In this document: piece by piece, positions 20,755 to 28,612 of the stretch
Layout: each line of letters starts with the position of its first letter
Position numbering within the stretch: position 1 is the stretch's first letter
Origin: Affinundibacterium baiyunense
GTDB taxonomy: Bacteria > Pseudomonadota > Gammaproteobacteria > Burkholderiales > Burkholderiaceae_D
Assembly: GCF_018139645.1 (NCBI RefSeq)
Contig: NZ_JAGSPM010000008.1
Location: 1 to 64,000, forward strand
Direction of reading: 5' to 3'
Length of the DNA: 64,000 nucleotides
Position numbers and translations under genes: made by a program
The notes under the pieces: generated by a model
What the model was told of the DNA's origin: nothing
The model's database searches: none
The model's input: the letters and a program-made list of their open reading frames with translations, nothing else

Positions 20755-21507
20755 ATGTTGACCTCCCATCAAATTGACCAATTTCAGCAACAAGGATTTT
20801 TGGTTTTACCGGCCTTCACTTCGTCTGAGTATTGTCAGCAAGTGTTGGACTTTGCGCAGCAACAATTGGATGTGGTTGCATTACCGATTGAGTACGAGGC
20901 AGATACTCGTTATCCAGGAGCGCCATTATCACGCGATGCGGAAGGCGGTCAGACAGCAAGACGCTTACTGCAAGCCTATGCACGTTCTACATTGCTGGCG
21001 GATTGGGCTACGCAAGCGAATTTGGCGCAAGTATTGACCCAACTGTTAGGCAGTGGCGTCAAAATGTCGCAAGTTCATCACAACTGCATTATGACTAAGC
21101 AAGCACGATTTTCTAGTTTGACTGGATGGCATCGTGACAGTCGTTATTGGCATTTTCAAAAACCAGAATTGATCAGTGCTTGGCTGGCATTGCGTGACGA
21201 GAAAATTGAGAACGGCTGCTTACTTGTGTTGCCAGGTTCGCACCGTTGGCAAATTGAGCCAGCACAGTTAGATAGCGCGCAATTTCTACGTGCTGATGTG
21301 ACGGCAAATCAAGCCTTATTGAAACAAGCTATCAGCGTGCCTTTGCAGCAAGGCGATGTCTTACTTTTTTCGAGTAACTTGTTTCATGCGGCCGGTTGTA
21401 ATCAAACCAGTCAAACCAAATTCTCGATGGTGTTCACTTATCGTGCACAGGATAATTTACCGATACCGAATTCGCGTTCAGCGAGTTTGCCCGAAATCGC
21501 CTTGTAA
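20755..21507 (+). CDS. Phytanoyl-CoA dioxygenase (PhyH) family protein
   Basis: 250 residues from ATG 20755 (LTSHQIDQFQQQGFLVLPAF, the usual PhyH beginning). An in-frame upstream start would add 27 hydrophobic residues not typical of the family. It is an Fe(II)/2-oxoglutarate oxygenase: GWHRDSRYW supplies the HxD metal ligands, LFHAAGCNQT the distal His, and LPGSHRW a conserved loop. The substrate cannot be told; it need not be phytanoyl-CoA. TATAAT at 20694-20699 could be the -10, but no good -35 is seen. Confidence 0.82.
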   Translation: MLTSHQIDQFQQQGFLVLPAFTSSEYCQQVLDFAQQQLDVVALPIEYEADTRYPGAPLSRDAEGGQTARRLLQAYARSTLLADWATQANLAQVLTQLLGSGVKMSQVHHNCIMTKQARFSSLTGWHRDSRYWHFQKPELISAWLALRDEKIENGCLLVLPGSHRWQIEPAQLDSAQFLRADVTANQALLKQAISVPLQQGDVLLFSSNLFHAAGCNQTSQTKFSMVFTYRAQDNLPIPNSRSASLPEIAL

Positions 21508-21640
21508 AAGAATGGGGTACTGTACTTAGAAAACAAGGACAGTACCCTCACCAACTACACCGTCCAAACTATTCACGCTTCATATGCATCTCAAGCAAAG
21601 AAGCGATAAAAAATCAGCTAGAGCGGAATTAGTCACCGCG

Positions 21641-22447
21641 TTAAAAGTGATAGCTGACTGCACCAACGATACTTGACGTGCGGGTTTTCTCACTTAGTGG
21701 ACTAGCCTTTGCGTCTCCTGCGAGACGGTCACTAGTGACGATGAGACTGAGTGAAGTTCGTTGATCGACCATATAAGATACGAATGCAGAGACATAAGTG
21801 TTACGTAGTCCCGCTTTTGGCGTATAGATTTTGTGTGAGGAGCGCGCCGCTTGCGCTGAGTTGATACCGAAAAAAGATTGCATGTAATTGTCGTTGGCAT
21901 AGCTAGCACCGAGGCTGGCACCAGCCCTGAGGTTTTGGTTCCAAGACTCATTAAAACCTGCGCTTAAATCGAATAACAGTCCCTTCCTATCATTGCCTGC
22001 GCCGTAGCGTACTGAGCTGCCGAAGAAAGTATTGGTACTTGAATTGAAGGTGAAAAAAGCACCAACTTCTGGTCTTGCATCAATGTCCCCTAAGCCGCGT
22101 AAAAGCTTGGCACGCTTTTCTTTACGCCCGATATCTCCAGTTACACGCACACCGTAGTTGAATTGCGGATCAGCAGAAAAATTATAGCCAAGCCCATTGG
22201 AGCCGCCTGCAAACCAACCATTGCTCCATTGGTAGTCAACCACAGGCACAATCAGTTTGCGATTTTTCGCGGAGCCTTGATATTCGGGAGTAGAAATCCC
22301 AGCAACGCCAAGCATGCCACCACTTTGTCCTGGCGCTGCCGCATTGAGTTGAACAGTATTAAACATTTGCGCCGATGCTTGAGCGCATACAAGGCTGACA
22401 GCAAAGCCTGCTGCACTGAGAAGAATTCTTGGAGCTAGATATCGCAT
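21641..22447 (-). CDS. MipA/OmpV family outer-membrane protein
   Basis: 268 residues. It begins with a signal peptide (RYLAPRILLSAAGFAVSLVCAQASAQ) at ATG 22447, preceded by AGGAAAATAC; a longer in-frame start at 22561 would place 38 odd residues before the signal. The body is a beta-rich barrel with GVAGISTPEYQGS.., GYNFSADPQFNYGVR and a C-terminal aromatic YHF, the outer-membrane insertion signal. MipA in E. coli scaffolds MltA and PBP1b, while other members are porin-like; the role here is unknown. Confidence 0.85.
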   Translation of the reverse strand: MRYLAPRILLSAAGFAVSLVCAQASAQMFNTVQLNAAAPGQSGGMLGVAGISTPEYQGSAKNRKLIVPVVDYQWSNGWFAGGSNGLGYNFSADPQFNYGVRVTGDIGRKEKRAKLLRGLGDIDARPEVGAFFTFNSSTNTFFGSSVRYGAGNDRKGLLFDLSAGFNESWNQNLRAGASLGASYANDNYMQSFFGINSAQAARSSHKIYTPKAGLRNTYVSAFVSYMVDQRTSLSLIVTSDRLAGDAKASPLSEKTRTSSIVGAVSYHF

Positions 22448-22721
22448 GTATTTTCCTGATTTGAGTAAGTGATTCAATTTGGCCAGTTTTACGCCCACTG
22501 ACCTCATATGGTTAGTTAGGCATAGAACAGGTGGAGTGGATTGTAAAAAACACTTGTGCAAATCGCATTGGCAAAGAGACGAAGCTAACTATTTTTGTCG
22601 TCAATTGCTGGAAAAATGACGTGAGTGAGTTTATTGAGAATGATGATACTGATTCAATTGGCCAGCAATTTAAGAACAGCTTGTTCGAATCAAAAGTCGG
22701 AGAAGCTGTTCAGATCTCGGC
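22448..22721. other. Intergenic stretch without a credible gene
   Basis: Upstream region of the MipA gene. A 74-codon reading frame exists on the + strand (22531-22755), but it runs through the terminator hairpin below, lacks a ribosome-binding site and resembles no known protein. Nothing else was recognised. Confidence 0.5.
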
Positions 22722-22750
22722 AAAAAAAATGCGCCAACAAGGCGCATTTT
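22722..22750 (-). terminator. Terminator of the reb operon
   Basis: A 10-bp stem AAAATGCGCC / GGCGCATTTT with an AACAA loop. Eight A bases on the + strand at 22722-22729 become the T tract when read on the - strand. It lies 55 bases after the stop of the reb partner gene. Confidence 0.85.
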
Positions 22751-22804
22751 CTTAGGTGAAGCAAGTGATAGATGATCGAGCTTTCGGTACCAAATTGCCA
22801 CTAG

Positions 22805-23122
22805 TTAAAGCTTCTTGAACTCGGTCAAAATCTCGACACAGGCTTTTCCACTTTTGACTACATATTCTTGATCAAAAGTGATGCTTTGCTGAATTGCTGT
22901 GAGTAAGGCTTGACCATGTTGGTCGCCATCAGCAATTTTTTGCATCGCCAAACACAGCGCCGAGGTGTACACCATGTAATTGTTGCGCTGTAAGTTCGCT
23001 GCATCGATCAGTATCAGGTTGACGGTGTTTAAGGCTGCAAGATAAGCCATCGATTCGGTTGGCAGCGCTTGCTTGTCTGTGGCGCCCGCTCCCTCTGAGG
23101 TCATCGCATTTGGCGAACTCAT
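22805..23122 (-). CDS. Hypothetical partner of RebB
   Basis: 105 residues, not assigned to a family. It starts one base after the rebB stop (TGA-G-ATG), with an AGGGAG ribosome-binding site inside the end of rebB, so the two are translationally coupled. The predicted protein is mostly helical, with small-residue and Gln-rich stretches (LAALNTVNLILIDAANLQRNN, ALCLAMQKIADGDQHGQALL) and no signal peptide. Small partner genes occur in known reb clusters, so a role in R-body assembly or regulation is a guess from context. Confidence 0.72.
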   Translation of the reverse strand: MSSPNAMTSEGAGATDKQALPTESMAYLAALNTVNLILIDAANLQRNNYMVYTSALCLAMQKIADGDQHGQALLTAIQQSITFDQEYVVKSGKACVEILTEFKKL

Positions 23123-23123
23123 C

Positions 23124-23459
23124 TCAACTCCCTGATTTCGCTTTTAGCTGTGCCAATTCAGCAGCAAGAGCGTTGATTTTTGCTTGCATTTCATCTTGCA
23201 GGTTCGCACCACTTGGCTCTGAGCTTCCCGTGCCGCCTTTATTGGTTTCAAACAGTTTTGTGATGCCTAAAGTTGTCGCCGCTTGATAGGTCACATTTGC
23301 TTGTTGTTGAGCATAGACAGCATTGGCGGCTGCCATCGCCACCGAGTTACCGATGGTTTGATAAAGACTTCCCATTGCCATCGCTGGAGCCTCTGCCAAA
23401 ACTTTGACATTTGTTTGTGTTACAGCATCAGTGATTTGAGAATTAACGGTATCGCCCAT
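23124..23459 (-). CDS. rebB: RebB-like R-body protein
   Basis: 111 residues. The N-terminal 65 residues match the RebB family in pattern: VNSQITDAVTQTNVKVLAEA, PAMAMGSLYQTIGNSVAMAA and NAVYAQQQANVTYQAATTLGI. RebA/B/D polymers in Caedibacter form R-bodies, coiled protein ribbons that unroll suddenly, and homologues occur in many proteobacteria. The C terminus is a Gly/Ser linker then a coiled-coil-like tail (MQAKINALAAELAQLKAKSG). GAAAGGAAATTCTT precedes the ATG. Only one RebB-type gene plus one partner is present, whereas Caedibacter has four genes. Confidence 0.85.
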   Translation of the reverse strand: MGDTVNSQITDAVTQTNVKVLAEAPAMAMGSLYQTIGNSVAMAAANAVYAQQQANVTYQAATTLGITKLFETNKGGTGSSEPSGANLQDEMQAKINALAAELAQLKAKSGS

Positions 23460-23524
23460 AAGAATTTCCTTTCTTTAGTTGAAATGATCTCTTTACTTTG
23501 TACTGCGCATTGATTGTAGTAATG

Positions 23525-23554
23525 ATTATGTGTAAATGCACGAAATAAATACAA
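23525..23554 (-). promoter_or_regulatory. Possible promoter of the reb operon
   Basis: Read on the - strand: TTGTAT (23554-23549) and CATAAT (23530-23525) with an 18-base spacer, 66 bases before the rebB start. The surrounding 23460-23686 is strongly AT-rich and also holds the divergent upstream region of the next gene. Confidence 0.35.
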
Positions 23555-23686
23555 AATAAAAATATTGGTGATTTTCCATTGCAAGAAAATGGAACAAGTG
23601 GCGTGTTTGGTCGAATATGAGTGAGTGATAGCTTAATTTGTTTGTTTGAAGATTATGTACAATGATGCTACTTTTGCTTATTTGAA

Positions 23687-24229
23687 ATGAAAGCTAACAT
23701 GATGACATTCGAAATCGCTCCGGTTGGCCTAAGCGCTTATTTCGTTTTAGCGGGAATTGTGCTGTTTGCCGCTTGTGCTCCTTTGTTTTGGTTAAATAAG
23801 GATGGAATCGCGGTATCAATGCAGAAGTCACTGATCGCTTTGGTGATAACTGCGCCGATTATTCTCGGAATCGCCTATACGATGCATGACAACGCTTTCG
23901 ACTTACAGGGTAAGAATGTCTTGGTGCGCGCTGATTATTTTTATCGTTATGAGCGTAGTCTTGATGAACTCGATTTGAGTCGTGCACAGATCGGCAGCTA
24001 TCAATCGATTCCAGCAGCACAATTACATCTGCGTCGCAATGGTCTTGGTTTGCCGGGTATGCAAGCGGGACATTTTTCAACGCAAGATGGAAAAGCGATC
24101 TTTGCTGCTATGACGGATCAAACACAAGTGCTGTATTTGCCAGCAAAATCAGGCGCATCATTGCTGGTGAGTGTGCAGAATCCAAGTGCGGTATTGGATG
24201 CATTGAAGCGTGCGCAATCGGAGGTTTAG
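23687..24229 (+). CDS. Hypothetical membrane protein with PH-like C-terminal part
   Basis: 180 residues. Two transmembrane segments lie at about 15-36 and 47-65, joined by a short loop, followed by a soluble domain of about 110 residues. The pattern (short N-terminal membrane hairpin, then a compact beta-rich domain) resembles bacterial PH-domain proteins, but I cannot name a family with certainty. ATG 23687 and ATG 23699 are both possible. It is divergent from rebB, with no clear functional link. Confidence 0.65.
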   Translation: MKANMMTFEIAPVGLSAYFVLAGIVLFAACAPLFWLNKDGIAVSMQKSLIALVITAPIILGIAYTMHDNAFDLQGKNVLVRADYFYRYERSLDELDLSRAQIGSYQSIPAAQLHLRRNGLGLPGMQAGHFSTQDGKAIFAAMTDQTQVLYLPAKSGASLLVSVQNPSAVLDALKRAQSEV

Positions 24230-24294
24230 TTAAAGCGCATGTTTTCGTTGCGAGCTTGTCGACCTAATCTCGCCAACTAAATATCAGCGTTGGT

Positions 24295-24326
24295 GTCAGG
24301 AATAAATGACTATATAAATTCCTGAC
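24295..24326. repeat. Inverted repeat between convergent genes
   Basis: A perfect 9-bp inverted repeat GTCAGGAAT / ATTCCTGAC with a 14-base spacer lies between the stop of the membrane-protein gene and the stop of lysA. No T tract follows on either strand, so termination by it is uncertain. Confidence 0.4.
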
Positions 24327-24417
24327 CAGCTTTGAAGTAAAAACAGAAACAGCACCAGATGAGTCGCATGCTACCGTTGATAACAATGCGCTCATCCTCA
24401 TGCTGAGATTTCTATGC

Positions 24418-25674
24418 TCATTTCACTTCTAAATCGACTTCCAAGTTGATCAATTCTTGTATTGTTTGTCGACGACGAATTAAATGCAGTTGGTCTGCAT
24501 CAACCAGCACTTCAGGAATCAAAGGGCGCGAATTGTAGTTGGATGACATGCTAGCGCCATAAGCTCCAGCATCATGGAAGACAATCAGATCACCCACTTC
24601 ACAAGTAGGTAAATCTTGATGTGTAACGACACCGCCTTCTTCTTGCGTAAACACATCGCCCGATTCACATAAAGGACCCGCGACCACGCTTGGACGTAAG
24701 GGGCCAGAACGTAAATTACCGTCAGCCGTGTGTGCGCTGATGCGATGATAACTGCCGTACATCGATGGACGTACCAAGTCATTGAATCCCGCATCGACGA
24801 AGATGAAATAATTCTCGCCCACTTGTTTTTGTGCGCGCAGCTCAGAAATTAAAATGCCTGATTGCGCGACTAAAAATCGACCGGGTTCAATTTCCATACT
24901 AATTTTGTGTCCCAGATGGGCTTCGATCTGTTGACGTGCTGTGTTCCAGATTTCAAAGTAGTGTGCGGTATCGACTTCTGGTTCATCGGCTTGGTAGGGA
25001 ATCGATAAACCACCACCAATCGAAATCGCTTGCAGATCGAGTGGACAAGCCTTGACTTGATGAATCATCGCATCACAAACGCTTTGTAGGTGATCGTAAT
25101 CGACACCCGAACCAATATGCATGTGCAGACCAACTAATTGCAAACCATATTGTTGGATGAGGGCATAGGCTTGCGGCAGTTCTTCATGCCAGATGCCATG
25201 TTTACTCTGCTCGCCACCGGTGTTGGTCTTGCGGCTGTGGCCATGTCCAAATCCAGGATTAATACGTATCCAAACTGGGTGACCTGGTTTCGCTTGCCCG
25301 AGTTGTTCTAGCATTTGTGGTGAGCCGCAATTGACTGGAATATTCAATTCGATCACACGCTCGAGTGCTTGGCGATCGAGTAAATCGGCGGTGAATACGA
25401 TAGGGGCGTGCGCCTGATTGGCGGCAGGATCAAAGCCCGCCACCAGCGCACGTTCCACTTCACCTAGAGAGACCGAGTCAACAAGCACACCTTGCTCACG
25501 CATTAGTCGCAGAATATGAATATTGCTGCATGATTTCTGCGCAAATCGGATCACATCGAACTGGCGTAGCTGCGCTATCTGCGCACGTATCGTCGCGGCA
25601 TCGTATGCCCAGCACGGGGTTTGGTAGTCTTGTGCAATTTGTTGAATTTGTTGGGCGGTGATTGCATTGGCCAT
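24418..25674 (-). CDS. lysA: Diaminopimelate decarboxylase
   Basis: 418-residue PLP enzyme that makes L-lysine from meso-diaminopimelate, the final step of lysine synthesis. The Schiff-base lysine is K47 in RFAQKSCSNIHILRLM, close to the E. coli sequence. HMHIGSG, SIGGGLSIPY, MEIEPGRF and the substrate-binding GPLCESGD are present. It resembles the E. coli-type LysA more than the lppL-linked form common in other proteobacteria. In E. coli this gene is divergent from lysR; here the divergent neighbour is an Lrp/AsnC regulator. Confidence 0.94.
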   Translation of the reverse strand: MANAITAQQIQQIAQDYQTPCWAYDAATIRAQIAQLRQFDVIRFAQKSCSNIHILRLMREQGVLVDSVSLGEVERALVAGFDPAANQAHAPIVFTADLLDRQALERVIELNIPVNCGSPQMLEQLGQAKPGHPVWIRINPGFGHGHSRKTNTGGEQSKHGIWHEELPQAYALIQQYGLQLVGLHMHIGSGVDYDHLQSVCDAMIHQVKACPLDLQAISIGGGLSIPYQADEPEVDTAHYFEIWNTARQQIEAHLGHKISMEIEPGRFLVAQSGILISELRAQKQVGENYFIFVDAGFNDLVRPSMYGSYHRISAHTADGNLRSGPLRPSVVAGPLCESGDVFTQEEGGVVTHQDLPTCEVGDLIVFHDAGAYGASMSSNYNSRPLIPEVLVDADQLHLIRRRQTIQELINLEVDLEVK

Positions 25675-25698
25675 GGCAATAATCCTGAATTTTTACAT

Positions 25699-25727
25699 TT
25701 GAGAAGCAGTACTTTAGCGCGTACAAT
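25699..25727 (+). promoter_or_regulatory. Sigma-70 promoter of the Lrp/AsnC gene
   Basis: TTGAGA (25699-25704), a 17-base spacer and TACAAT (25722-25727): five of six matches in each hexamer with ideal spacing. It lies in the 129-base divergent gap between lysA and the regulator, so an autoregulating Lrp-type protein could control both genes from here. Confidence 0.6.
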
Positions 25728-25803
25728 GGAGAAACGACATGGGGACTCAATGGGGAAAAGCCGTTTTCACCATGAAATCAACAGAAATTATTGGGTTTGG
25801 CTT

Positions 25804-26253
25804 ATGAATCAAAAAATTGATCAATTTGATAAAAAAATCCTGCAACTTTTGCAAGAAGATGCACGTATGTCGCATGCCGAAATTGGGCGGAAAGTCCACT
25901 TGAGCCAACCTGCTGTTTCTGAACGTATCAAACGTTTAGAGAGCAATCGGGTGATTCGTGGCTATCGCGCTGAAATAAATCCGAAAGCTTTGGGATATGA
26001 CATCACCGCCATGATACGCGTCTCAACACAGCAAGGACGCCCTTACGCCGACTACGTTGCAAATTGCCCTGAGATTATCGATTGCTATACCGTTACCGGT
26101 GAAGATGGCGCGGTGATGCGCGTGTTGGCGACTGACGTCGATCACTTGCAGCGCATTATCAATGAGTTGAATGCCTTTGGCTCGACTTCAACAGCGATCG
26201 TCTTGACGACGCATGTGTCGGGTAAATCGATTGCGGTGCCAAATGTCGATTAA
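25804..26253 (+). CDS. Lrp/AsnC family transcriptional regulator
   Basis: 149 residues from ATG 25804; earlier in-frame starts would cover the promoter. The N-terminal winged helix (DKKILQLLQEDARMSHAEIG..LSQPAVSERIKRLESNRVIRGYRA) is followed by the RAM ligand domain (about 68-140), with the expected YTVTGEDGAVMRV glycine-containing loop. Family members sense amino acids as octamers. Divergent placement suggests, by inference, lysine or another amino acid as effector and lysA as a target. Confidence 0.9.
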   Translation: MNQKIDQFDKKILQLLQEDARMSHAEIGRKVHLSQPAVSERIKRLESNRVIRGYRAEINPKALGYDITAMIRVSTQQGRPYADYVANCPEIIDCYTVTGEDGAVMRVLATDVDHLQRIINELNAFGSTSTAIVLTTHVSGKSIAVPNVD

Positions 26254-26344
26254 GTTCGAATCTATCGTCGGTACTCATCGCATGCTTCAAGCGTTTTGCA
26301 ACGCCCTCTATCAACAAATTTATCTAAACGTATTTGAAACGCAC

Positions 26345-26390
26345 TTGTCCGCTGCTGTCCATAAATGAAAGTTTGGACAAGAACGGACAC
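26345..26390 (+). promoter_or_regulatory. Candidate enhancer (upstream activator sites) for a sigma-54 activator
   Basis: Left arm TTGTCCGCTGCTGTCC (26345-26360) and right arm GGACAAGAACGGACAC (26375-26390) are inverted copies agreeing at 12 of 16 bases; each holds two TGTCC boxes spaced 11 bases start to start. The centre is about 90 bases upstream of the -24 element, the classic distance for NtrC-type activators. The likely binder is the response regulator encoded 5 kb downstream in the same cluster; this is inference. Confidence 0.65.
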
Positions 26391-26456
26391 AGTTCAATCA
26401 AACTTACTCTGAAACAAAGTCTATATAAATCAAGCGTTTATGCGTAAAAATCTGTG

Positions 26457-26472
26457 TGGCACGCTTCCTGCT
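26457..26472 (+). promoter_or_regulatory. Sigma-54 (-24/-12) promoter of the export operon
   Basis: TGGCACGCTTCCTGCT: the invariant GG (26458-26459) and GC (26470-26471) are separated by exactly 10 bases, and the -24 box is the consensus TGGCACG. It lies 40 bases before the adaptor gene. Presence of an enhancer upstream and a sigma-54 activator gene in the same cluster supports it. Confidence 0.8.
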
Positions 26473-26511
26473 AAAGAGTTAAACATTTGATTAACTCCCG
26501 GCAGGAACCAC

Positions 26512-27780
26512 ATGATTCGAGATACCTCAGGTCAAGACGCAATACTTGCAGCACCTCCAGTTTGGCGTCGAAAAAAGATTTGGCTACTTGGCTTATTCAT
26601 AGTCAGCTTTTTGATCATCGGCTTCGCGCTTTTGCGTGCCTATGGTAATAGCTCAAAGTCGATTAACAGCGCCCGTATCAAAGTCGCGCAAGTTACACGC
26701 GGTACTTTGGTGCGCGATGTTGCTGTCAATGGCCGCATGGTCGCAGCGATCAGTCCAACTTTATATTCCACAGCCTCAAGCACCGTCACCTTAAAAGTGA
26801 AAGCAGGTGACATGGTGAAAAAAGGCGACATCGTCGCCGAACTAGAGTCGCCTGATTTGACCAGCTTACTCAAGCGTGAGCAAGCAATTTACGATCAACT
26901 TGAGGCTGAAGTTGCACGCCAAAAAATTCTCGCCCGCAAACAAAAATTGATTGCCCGTCGTGATGCCGATCAAGCCGAGATCGAACGGATCACTGCCGCG
27001 CGTACTTATGAACGCTTTGAAAAAGCAGGTCCATCCGGCGTGATTTCTAAGATTGATTATATGCGTGCACAAGACGCCTTAAAGACTGCGGAAATTCGCG
27101 CCAAACATGCTGAGGCCGCAACCCAGTTAGAGAACGAAGATGTTGATTTGAATCTCAAAACGAGGATGGCGCAATTGGAGCAACAACGCCTATTACGCGA
27201 TGACGCCAAGCGCAAAGTTGAAGAATTGAGATTGAAAGCACCGGTGGACGGCATGGTTGGTACCTTATCAGTTGCTAACCGCAGTGTGGTCGCGGCGAAT
27301 ACTGCGCTGATGACCTTGGTCGATTTGTCGCAACTCGAAGTGGAATTGGAAATTCCTGAGACTTATGTCGCTGACTTGGGACTCGGAATGACAGCAGAGA
27401 TCACCATCAATGGCGTGACGGCAAAAGGAAAATTATCTGCCTTGTCGCCTGAAGTAGTGAAGAACCAAGTGTTGGCGCGAGTACGTTTTGACGGTACCCA
27501 ACCATCGGGTTTGCGTCAAAGCCAAAGGGTATCTGCACGTTTGCTGATCGAAGAGAAACCAAATGTCTTAATGCTGGCACGTGGTCCATTTGTCGAGAGT
27601 GAAGGCGGTCGTTTTGTCTACGTAGTTGAAAACAATGTCGCCTATCGTCGCCCATTCAAACTAGGAGCAACCAGTATCTCAGCAGTTGAAATAATGGATG
27701 GATTAAAACTCGGAGACAAGGTGGTTGTTGCTGGTACCGATCAGTTTGAGAACGCAGAAAAAATCTCGCTTAATAATTAG
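26512..27780 (+). CDS. Periplasmic adaptor (membrane fusion) protein of a MacAB-type transporter
   Basis: 422 residues. One transmembrane anchor lies at about 25-44 (WLLGLFIVSFLIIGFALL). It is followed by half a lipoyl domain (VKAGDMVKKGDIVAELESPDL), a long alpha-helical hairpin (about 125-235), the second lipoyl half (LKAPVDGMVGTLSV) and beta-barrel domains. AGGAACC precedes the ATG. It should link inner-membrane permeases to an outer-membrane channel, or act without one; no TolC-like gene is adjacent. First gene after the sigma-54 promoter. Confidence 0.9.
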   Translation: MIRDTSGQDAILAAPPVWRRKKIWLLGLFIVSFLIIGFALLRAYGNSSKSINSARIKVAQVTRGTLVRDVAVNGRMVAAISPTLYSTASSTVTLKVKAGDMVKKGDIVAELESPDLTSLLKREQAIYDQLEAEVARQKILARKQKLIARRDADQAEIERITAARTYERFEKAGPSGVISKIDYMRAQDALKTAEIRAKHAEAATQLENEDVDLNLKTRMAQLEQQRLLRDDAKRKVEELRLKAPVDGMVGTLSVANRSVVAANTALMTLVDLSQLEVELEIPETYVADLGLGMTAEITINGVTAKGKLSALSPEVVKNQVLARVRFDGTQPSGLRQSQRVSARLLIEEKPNVLMLARGPFVESEGGRFVYVVENNVAYRRPFKLGATSISAVEIMDGLKLGDKVVVAGTDQFENAEKISLNN

Positions 27781-27868
27781 TTGAAACCAAATTCAAAAAC
27801 AAAGAATCGCAGCAAAGAATTAAATTAAATAATCGAAGTTAAGAACGAATTTAAAAAAGGAAAATGCC

Positions 27869-28597
27869 ATGTTGCACATGAAAAATCTGAGCAAAGTTTA
27901 TCGCACTCATATGATAGAAACCCATGCCTTACGTGGCTTTGAGATTCACGTCAAGCAAGGCGAATTTGTGACGGTGACTGGGCCTTCGGGATCGGGTAAA
28001 ACTACCTTCTTAAATATCGCAGGCTTACTAGAGAATTTTACGGGCGGCGAATATTTGTTAGACGGCGTTAATGTCACTGGCATGGATGACAATGCGCGTA
28101 CCCGCTTGCGTAATGAGAAATTAGGCTTCATTTTCCAAGGCTTTAATTTGATTCCCGATTTAAATTTGTTTGATAACGTCGATGTCCCATTGCGGTATCG
28201 CGGTTTGCCAGCAAAAGAGCGTAAAGAACGGATCGAAGATGCTTTAGCACAAGTTGGCTTGGCTTCACGTATGAAACATTATCCTGCCGAGTTATCAGGT
28301 GGACAGCAACAGCGTGTCGCGATTGCGCGCGCCTTGGCGGGTTCGCCACGCTTATTACTTGCCGATGAACCGACCGGTAATCTCGATACCCAAATGGCGC
28401 GTAGTGTGATGGAACTATTAGAAGAAATTAATGCGCGTGGCACCACGATTTTGATGGTCACGCATGATCCAGAATTAGCACTGCGTTCACAACGTAATGT
28501 ACATATTATCGATGGACAAGTGTCCGATCTGGTGCGCAAAACACCTAGCCTCGTGGTCGAACATGACAATGTTAAGACCAATTTGCATATCGCATAA
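27869..28597 (+). CDS. ABC transporter ATP-binding protein (MacB/LolD type)
   Basis: 242 residues. Walker A GPSGSGKTT (38-46), Q-loop FIFQGFNLIPDLN, signature LSGGQQQR (about 141-148) and Walker B LLLADEPTGNLD are all intact, followed by the H-loop MVTHDPELA. The GNLD after Walker B and overall length are typical of the MacB/LolD/FtsE class that works with FtsX-like permeases. It drives the two permeases encoded downstream, which lack ATPase domains of their own. Confidence 0.93.
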   Translation: MLHMKNLSKVYRTHMIETHALRGFEIHVKQGEFVTVTGPSGSGKTTFLNIAGLLENFTGGEYLLDGVNVTGMDDNARTRLRNEKLGFIFQGFNLIPDLNLFDNVDVPLRYRGLPAKERKERIEDALAQVGLASRMKHYPAELSGGQQQRVAIARALAGSPRLLLADEPTGNLDTQMARSVMELLEEINARGTTILMVTHDPELALRSQRNVHIIDGQVSDLVRKTPSLVVEHDNVKTNLHIA

Positions 28598-28612
28598 AAG
28601 GGCAGAGCTATT

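Noticed and set aside
22531..22755. 74-codon reading frame on the + strand
   Set aside because: Runs through the reb terminator hairpin, lacks a ribosome-binding site and any family likeness.
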